Shown: positions 59,001 to 64,000 of the stretch, in pieces
Numbering within the stretch: position 1 is the stretch's first letter
Layout: each line of letters begins with the position of its first letter
NCBI RefSeq assembly: GCF_014633365.1
Contig: NC_068341.1
Coordinates: 6,696,001 to 6,760,000 of the forward strand
Source of the DNA: Diospyros lotus
Lineage: Eukaryota > Streptophyta > Magnoliopsida > Ericales > Ebenaceae
Length of the DNA: 64,000 nucleotides
Direction: 5' to 3'
The notes under the pieces: model-generated
The model's input: the letters and a program-made list of their open reading frames with translations, nothing else
Databases searched by the model: none
What the model was told of the DNA's origin: nothing
Made by a program: the position numbers and the translations under genes

Positions 59001-62000
59001 ACTTTTCCTTCTCAATAGATTGAATAGAGGATAACTACTAACATTTAACCAGTGACAGTCAAGTCATTCATATGAATGCAAAATTGCGATAAATATCTCA
59101 AGACAGAAATTGGTGCTATTCTAGGATATAAACTAGAAATAACTGAATATCATTTTCCACACCAAGAAAGGAAATGAAAACAAAATATTTTTATCAATAT
59201 CCGATTGGTTATTCCTTGGTATCAAAAGGACAAATCTGAAAAACAAAAACTAACAGTGAAATACCAAGGAACAAGGAGATGTAGACTAAAACACCAAATA
59301 GCTCAGAAAGTGGGATTCCTGCTTTGGGATCCTGATTAATGCAGAAAGAAGAAATTATCTTACCGAATCAGAAGTTGATTCCTGCTTTGGGATTATAAGT
59401 GTAGTGATATGGAATACCCTGTTTTTCTACAAGACATTAATTTAAGTACATAAGAAACCAGACAACATATTTAAACATGGTTATCCTATTAAATTTATTC
59501 ACCTAACTAGTATGGCGTACCAGCGAACCAGCAAGTACACCACATGTTTCTAAATTTTTGGCAGTATTTTGCCGTGCCAATCGCAGAAAATCTTCCATCA
59601 TTTTTACTGGCTGCAATGCAAGTTAATAAAATTAGTACCATATTCATCAAGAACAATAATATCTGCATAAAAACATAAAATGACAATCAAACAACAGGAC
59701 AGCTAACACTGAAAAAATAACATGGAATTTTGCATCACAATGAGGTAAAAATGCCATTATCCTTCAAAAGGAGGTAGAGCCACCTTAAGTTAAAGTTCTC
59801 TTGTAAGTGTCCCTAACAATGCCTTTACCCTGTTTCTAGCCTTAGCCTTGGCCTTGGCCTCTGTTATTAGTAGGCTTGAGAAGCTGCAAGGAAATTTTCT
59901 CTGGCAAATCTTAGGATATGAGATTAAATTCCATTTTTCTAAGTGGAATCAAGTTTGTCCAAGGGTGAGTTCGGGTATTACAAATCAGAGCATTTTCAAC
60001 ATGAATAGTTGCTCAGCAAGTGGATTTGGTGTTTTTCCAAAAAAAAGGCTGGTTTGTGTAATCAGTTGGTGGTGGGTAATTATGGGTGTACTAGAGGGGA
60101 CTGGTTTACCAATAGGATAAGTAACTCTTATGACGTTGGCCTCTACATTTTGTGGATTACTCAAGTTATATTCAATATCAAAGCAGGTAGGTAATGGGTC
60201 AAGTTTTGGGAGGGCAAGTGGTTCAAGGATAGGTGCCTTTGGGAGATATTTGCAGATTTACTCTTTTTCACAACCCCCCCCCCCCCCCACCCAAAAAAAA
60301 AAAAAAAAGAAGAAAACAAGAAAAAAAAGTTATGCAGTCCCCATGTTTTTAGATACAACACCTTTATATTTTAGATGAATCCTCAAGACAGGAAATTGGC
60401 TATATTATGGATTTTCTATGACTGAATTGATGATTGCCTCCTAATTTGGTCAAGACAAATGGGTATGATACCCCCATTTTCTGGGGAACTTTATTGTTCA
60501 CCCTTTCTACAAGGCTCCTTGTGACAAAAGGAAGGGTGAAGTTTCTTTGGCAAGTGATACGTTGATGGCGTTCCCTAGAGATGAAAACCATCCTTGAATA
60601 ACAAGTCTTTGACTTAAAAGGAATAACAAGTCATTGACACCCTTTTACTTCATCATTTTACAATGAGAGAGGTGTCAATCTTTGTTTATATACAGCCTCT
60701 ATAGTAGATTTTCTGCTTTCTTGGAAGTAGAGCTTCTCATAAGCTAGCCAGTGCACTCCTTTCTTTTTCTATTCTTCAATGCATAGGCATGAAACATAAC
60801 TTTTTTGAATGAGTAGAGTTCAACTTTTTATTCCCCTCCCTCCCTCTGTGGTTGAAGGCAAACTCTGGCATTGGTTTGTCATCCTTAGCGCAGTTCAACA
60901 ATAAAATTTCGGTCCCTACTGTTGGATGGAGTCAAATTCTGGTTCCCTATTGTTTCTTTTGGAAAGGGTTCACCCCTTTTCAACCCTTTTCCTATATACA
61001 GGTTTATTTACCAAAATTAAATATTTTGTATCAAAATTTAGAGCATAAGACCTACAATGTGAAGATGCTGATATGAATTAGAGCCACCCATCTCATCCTG
61101 AAAAGGTTTTGCCGGACCAGGTCTCGGATCTGCAACTTTTGATGGGGAGATTGGCATAATCTCTGGTTGTACTTGAGCAAGAACTGGAGGTGGAGAAGGC
61201 TGCCTGATATTGCCCAATATCAGAGGATCACTGCTTGCCTGATTATTTAATGAAGCAGAAGACTCACTACATAACCATCTTCCATCATCCAAAGACAACA
61301 ATGATTCCATGGTAGACCTATCTCCTGACTCAACATCTTTTACTGCCACAAGGTCATATTGTGCACCCTGATTCAGGCTATAACCAAGTAAAACACCAAG
61401 AAAATGTTACAAAAGGTAAAATGTGTTGATTAATGCATATCAAGTGCTAATTAGACATTTCACTGCATAACTTTGTGTAAAGGACCCTAATTAAAAGCAT
61501 CAGGCAAGGAAAAATGTATAAGATTGCTGTAGCCCTGACCCTGAATCTTCTTCATTTGTAGTCAAGTCAGTGTTGCTTGGATATTGAACCTGCACTGTGA
61601 GCAATGGGATTAAAACCAAAGGATTTGCAAATTAAACATTATATGGAATGCAACATCACATATTTTTTACCTTTATCTCTGGGCTAGGTCCTAGCCACTG
61701 ACCTTGAAGACCATTTGGGCCTAAAAAAGAGTGTCTAGATAAGGTTTCCTTCTTTGGCAGAGGCAGATTAAGAGATCTGCAAGATTTTCAGTTCCGGTCA
61801 CCACATTTTATCCTTTTAAAGCTAACAAAAGTAACAAGTTTATGAATACTTGCATATAATAATCAGTTCCAGCATCAAGTATAGTAATCTCCTTGAAACA
61901 AAAAAAACAACTGGCACATGATTTGCACACAAAACCAATGGCTTAATTAAGCTAAAAGAAATTATTATAATCAATTGAAGAAGAAAAAAGCGCCTAGAGA

Positions 62001-63338
62001 ACAAGACAGGCACCAATGGCACCATCCAGAAGCTAACCAGCACACGTATGTTTTGTCTGTATGAAGGACGATTAGGTTTGATATTAATTATATGGGTGGA
62101 CCTTACAAAAAATAAGGCCATATATAGAAATGAAGGGAAAGCTAGAATTCATAAAGCTGATCCCACATAGTCGGATAAAGTCTTGGTATGCTGTTACAAA
62201 AGACCACCCTTTACAGACTTCATGCCTCTAAAAAGTATTTAGTAATCCCTCCAGTAACCATCTATTACAATACACAAACAGAAAACCATAATTTGCACAC
62301 TGTATCTAAATTATGAGCCACTTACAGCTTTTGAAATTGTGTACTAATTGGAGCTGGAGGTATAACTTGAGAATGATCATTATTAATATTCCACGAAGAC
62401 AGTGGCAGTTTTCTAGCTAGCTGCAATAACATGAAGAAAGAATAAGAAACAAAGGAACCACAAAGGCTGGCAAAAACAAAAATGTGCAAGGGAAACAAAA
62501 TAACAGCCAGACTTGACTAAATAACATTATGCGTCCAGGAAATACTAGGGCAAGATGAGAAAATAACATTATGCTGAGATGCCATGAGGCTTAGCTACAG
62601 TTGCAAGAGATGAATAAACAAAGCTGTTGTCAAGGGAAAGGGAAAAATAGATATAGGTGTCTAAATCTAAGTGAAAACTTCCTTCAAACTGCAATGAACA
62701 AAAGAAATTTAATCCATCAAAATGAAGGCACCTTGATGCTATAAATTAAGAGATCAGAGAATTAGAGGACCATTTGTGTTCACAGTAGTCAAGCAATGAA
62801 ACTCATCTAATTGCTTAATACCTGATTATCATTGAGGCTTAAAGAAGCTTTCCTATTGACAGAAGGCCATTCTAAATGTGATGCTTCTGAACCATAAGTT
62901 CTATCCTCAGCCTCAAGTTGATATGCCTGAGTACCTTTCCAGGTCTTGTTCACTTCATTCAGCATCTGGCGGAATTTTGGCTGCAATGTTTCAAGCTCAT
63001 CTAGTACAATCGACAATTTCTGGAACACCAACATAGGCAAAATGACTTCATATACCCCGAACTACTTAATTAATTTAAGAATAGAAGAATTACACCACCC
63101 TCACCTTCTTGTAGAATGCCTTTTGTTTTGGAAGCAAAACCTGGTAATCTCGATGGACTGGTATGGTTTCAGACACCAAACTGGCAACATAAAAGAAATT
63201 AAGCAAAAACATAAATAACTTCCTGTACGACCAGAAAATGGCAGACAGTAAGCAGCATTCACTTTTGTCATACCTGGAATATCTAAGAAGGATGATATAC
63301 AAGTCTATAATGTTATTCTCCTCCCGATATATGTTAGC
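44075..63338 (-). CDS. AMSH3: AMSH3-type JAMM deubiquitinating isopeptidase (first coding exon outside window)
   Basis: AMSH3 is a zinc JAMM protease that trims K48/K63 ubiquitin chains at endosomes, works with ESCRT-III, and is needed for vacuole biogenesis. Exons in minus order: 63274-63338, 63105-63180, 62822-63019, 62326-62420, 61671-61776, 61540-61589, 61056-61377, 59521-59610, 59364-59426, 58672-58746, 52705-52767, 44900-44952, 44075-44249. All are GT-AG and in phase, giving 476 residues; about 33 N-terminal residues of the MIT-like domain are missing. The first visible exon reads [20 protein letters not shown]. The linker has [11 protein letters not shown] and LLSLDDGRW, which point to AMSH3 rather than AMSH1. 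The JAMM core has ETCGVLAG (catalytic Glu), then H-x-H-P-x6-S-x2-D as [14 protein letters not shown], and the C-terminal CGF-type insert [12 protein letters not shown]. All catalytic residues are intact. Two introns of 7.75 and 5.90 kb hold retrotransposons. Confidence 0.93.
46674..46940 (+). repeat. 5' LTR of gag-only element
   Basis: 267 bp, identical in length to the 3' LTR. A TATA-like TTGTATAAATTGAAG lies near 46847. Confidence 0.88.
47041..47955 (+). pseudogene. gag of the gag-only element
   Basis: It starts near ATG 47041. It shifts frame before [20 protein letters not shown] (the DUF4219/UBN2 opening), reaches a stop at 47303-47305 that overlaps the ATG of the next open frame (47302), and then runs open for 217 residues. 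That part has the UBN2 capsid core ([21 protein letters not shown]) and two zinc knuckles, [14 protein letters not shown] and [14 protein letters not shown]. Length and order match complete copia gag apart from two frame changes. It stops at 47955, with about 200 bp to the 3' LTR. Confidence 0.8.
48167..48433 (+). repeat. 3' LTR of gag-only element
   Basis: 267 bp, begins TGTTGAATTTTGACTT just after a purine tract and ends ATACCAACA. Confidence 0.88.
49742..51229 (-). pseudogene. gag-protease of gypsy element 2
   Basis: The gag start is inferred at 51229 ([11 protein letters not shown]). An in-frame stop lies in the [16 protein letters not shown] region near 50745. From 50710 the frame is open for 322 residues: the capsid core [16 protein letters not shown], the knuckle [14 protein letters not shown], an acidic linker, and protease [14 protein letters not shown]. 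It then shifts frame before RT. Confidence 0.8.
51340..51351 (-). other. primer-binding site of gypsy element 2
   Basis: On the minus strand TGGTATTAGAGC, one mismatch to the initiator-Met tRNA site TGGTATCAGAGC, two bases from the LTR. Confidence 0.8.
51354..51584 (-). repeat. 5' LTR of gypsy element 2
   Basis: 231 bp, TGTCAATT to ATGTGACA. The minus strand has a TATATATATG TATA run (about 51452-51463). A GA microsatellite is at 51395-51415. Confidence 0.75.
51640..51775. repeat. imperfect inverted repeat (hairpin) in AMSH3 intron
   Basis: AGAGTTGTCAGCT (51660-51672) is perfectly complementary to AGCTGACAACTCT (51739-51751). GAA-rich sequence outside and CATTTCCGACCAGTGG / CACCGGCTGGAATG inside extend the arms. 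Confidence 0.65.
51776..52704. other. AMSH3 intron sequence without genes
   Basis: Serine-codon and GAA-rich low-complexity at 51854-52040, then ordinary AT-rich intron. No element ends seen. Confidence 0.45.
53365..54148 (+). repeat. 5' LTR of gypsy element 3, enlarged by a solo LTR
   Basis: 784 bp against 320 bp for the 3' LTR. The excess is mostly a 421-bp insert (53433-53853). A TTGGTATCAAAGC primer-binding site follows at 54151. Confidence 0.82.
53433..53853 (-). mobile_element. solo LTR inside the 5' LTR of gypsy element 3
   Basis: 421 bp from TGTCACTG to CATGTGACA, with the same TGTCA/TGACA termini as the LTRs of gypsy elements 1 and 2. Flanks ATTAG and ATTGG differ by one base. The 3' LTR of the host element lacks it. 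Minus orientation is assumed from a TATA-like run (53610-53620) and from the related LTRs. Confidence 0.7.
54178..55618 (+). pseudogene. gag-protease of gypsy element 3 (broken)
   Basis: An ATG at 54178 is followed by a stop within seven codons. A coiled N-terminal part follows ([20 protein letters not shown]), then gag core fragments in shifting frames and a knuckle [14 protein letters not shown] (about 55170-55212). The protease site reads [11 protein letters not shown] (about 55399-55430) where an active enzyme has DSGA, so the catalytic Asp and Ser are lost. It stops at the join to integrase. Confidence 0.8.
55624..56822 (+). pseudogene. integrase with C-terminal chromodomain of gypsy element 3
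   Basis: Integrase starts with GCSICQQNK, then [20 protein letters not shown] and [16 protein letters not shown] (the D, D, E catalytic series), with stops near 55967 and 56263. The C-terminal part (56442-56822) is open: [28 protein letters not shown] and a chromodomain [20 protein letters not shown]. The chromodomain places the element among the chromoviruses. Confidence 0.85.
56823..57142 (+). repeat. 3' LTR of gypsy element 3
   Basis: 320 bp, TGATAGGCCCG to TTCTCATCA, followed by the target copy TAAAA. Confidence 0.85.
57238..57385 (-). mobile_element. Au-like SINE in AMSH3 intron
   Basis: The minus strand reads GGTCATTGGTTTGAGTTATGG (B-box at 57347-57356), then GTAAGGTTGTGTAC and AACCCTCCCCCGATCC, and ends in a T run (57238-57248 on the plus strand as A). 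This is the order of the plant Au SINE family: B-box, GTAAGGCTGCGTACA core, CCGGACCC-like block and poly-T end. The 5' A-box region is unclear. Confidence 0.7.
60274..60308. repeat. poly-C to poly-A run in AMSH3 intron
   Basis: About 15 C, then CACCC, then about 18 A. It is one of several homopolymer junctions (see 44720-44768, T then G) where the exact length is doubtful. Confidence 0.8.
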
Positions 63339-64000
63339 CTGCATGTTAGAAATTGCCCCAAAATGAGAAGCAAAGCACAGCAGAAAGGAAGAAGGAAAGA
63401 GAGAAGAGTGAAAATCCCATAACACAATTACAACTTACTATCCTGGAGAATTCTAGCTAACAGCACAAAATTTAATATTCCCAAAAGGATTAATCTAACA
63501 TATAGCAATAGATGAGAACTTTTCAAGTAGTTGGATAGTATTACAAAAATATCAATAAATAATGCATCCATTATGAGCAGATGGGAATAACAAAGCATAT
63601 AGTACGCAATGGATCAAAAGTATAGAAATACATTACTAGATGCTAGGTGCAACTTCCCTTTTCTCATTACTCCACTACCCAATGCAGGATCACCTACAAA
63701 AGTACTATACACAAAATGAGAAATGTAGCATCCACTTTCTCTTATATATTTATTTTCTTTCTTTCTTCTTTTATCATTTCCTCGGCATCAACTTGTTTAT
63801 AAATCATTTCCCACGTGCTAGATGAAAGTTCCTTTATTTTGTACAACATTCCCACCAAAGGCAGCATTTTTTTCCAATTCCACCTGTTGAATCTAGGATT
63901 GGTTTCCTCACAATAATAGGCACTCTCCCACACCCAAACCCTTACCTGATAGTAATAGAAACAAGAGAAATCCGAACAGAACAAATAACAAGCAATAACA
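63339..64000 (-). other. AMSH3 intron 1, no exon found
   Basis: The AMSH3 exon encoding the first ~33 residues (RYYYRIADN-type) was not found up to 64000, so this stretch is treated as intron. A FYYYQ-GTAAGG reading near 63945-63980 on the minus strand was judged insufficient. Confidence 0.5.

Noticed and set aside
59848..60378. Plus-strand frames of 60-90 codons
   Set aside because: They lie antisense in an AMSH3 intron with no family motif.
63930..63984. Possible first coding exon of AMSH3 (FYYYQ followed by GTAAGG)
   Set aside because: The residues before it do not resemble the conserved AMSH N-terminus, so the exon is more likely beyond the window.
1..64000. CRISPR arrays, bacterial operons, organellar genes, tRNA or rRNA genes
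   Set aside because: None seen; the intron structure and element types show nuclear plant DNA, and the only tRNA-like signals are pol III B-boxes in SINE-like repeats.

Overview
The window is nuclear DNA of a flowering plant, most likely a eudicot. The evidence is AT-rich spacers, GT-AG introns, plant-only gene families (DUF1218, DUF3511, TRM/DUF4378, QALGGH zinc finger), Ty1/copia and Ty3/gypsy chromovirus retrotransposons primed by initiator-Met tRNA, a Helitron and Au-like SINEs. The species cannot be named from the sequence.

Layout. 1-10464: nested retrotransposons filling what appears to be one intron of an importin-alpha gene (minus strand). They are a Reina-like gypsy element (1-3831) broken by a solo LTR (782-1376), then a copia element (4190-9859) broken by a second solo LTR (5529-6101). 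10465-12513: importin-alpha exons 1-7; the C-terminal exons are not in the window. 13569-22732: a decayed copia element whose 5' LTR is apparently interrupted by a 4.2-kb non-coding Helitron (13577-17770) built mainly of two related tandem arrays. 22792-23782: a complete DUF1218 membrane-protein gene (minus). 23783-33921: spacer with a hAT-like MITE and a 2.8-kb solo LTR with target duplication (28023-30852). 33922-34326: single C2H2 zinc-finger/EAR repressor gene. 35358-35684: DUF3511 gene. 39098-42971: a TRM-type DUF4378 gene of five coding exons, with a probable leader intron. 44075 to beyond 64000: an AMSH3-type JAMM deubiquitinase gene (minus), 13 coding exons visible, lacking only its first coding exon(s).

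AMSH3 introns hold another gypsy element (about 45545-51584) carrying a 1.76-kb gag-only copia-type element (46674-48433), and a third gypsy element (53365-57142) that lost its reverse transcriptase and RNase H and carries a solo LTR in its 5' LTR. The exons on both sides stay in frame and all catalytic residues are present, so the gene looks functional despite introns of 5.9 and 7.8 kb.

The six host genes are ordinary and unrelated in function; no operon-like or defence-type system is visible. The most notable content is the mobile-element stratigraphy: Helitron inside an LTR, a gag-only element inside a gypsy element inside a gene, and several solo LTRs with readable target-site duplications.
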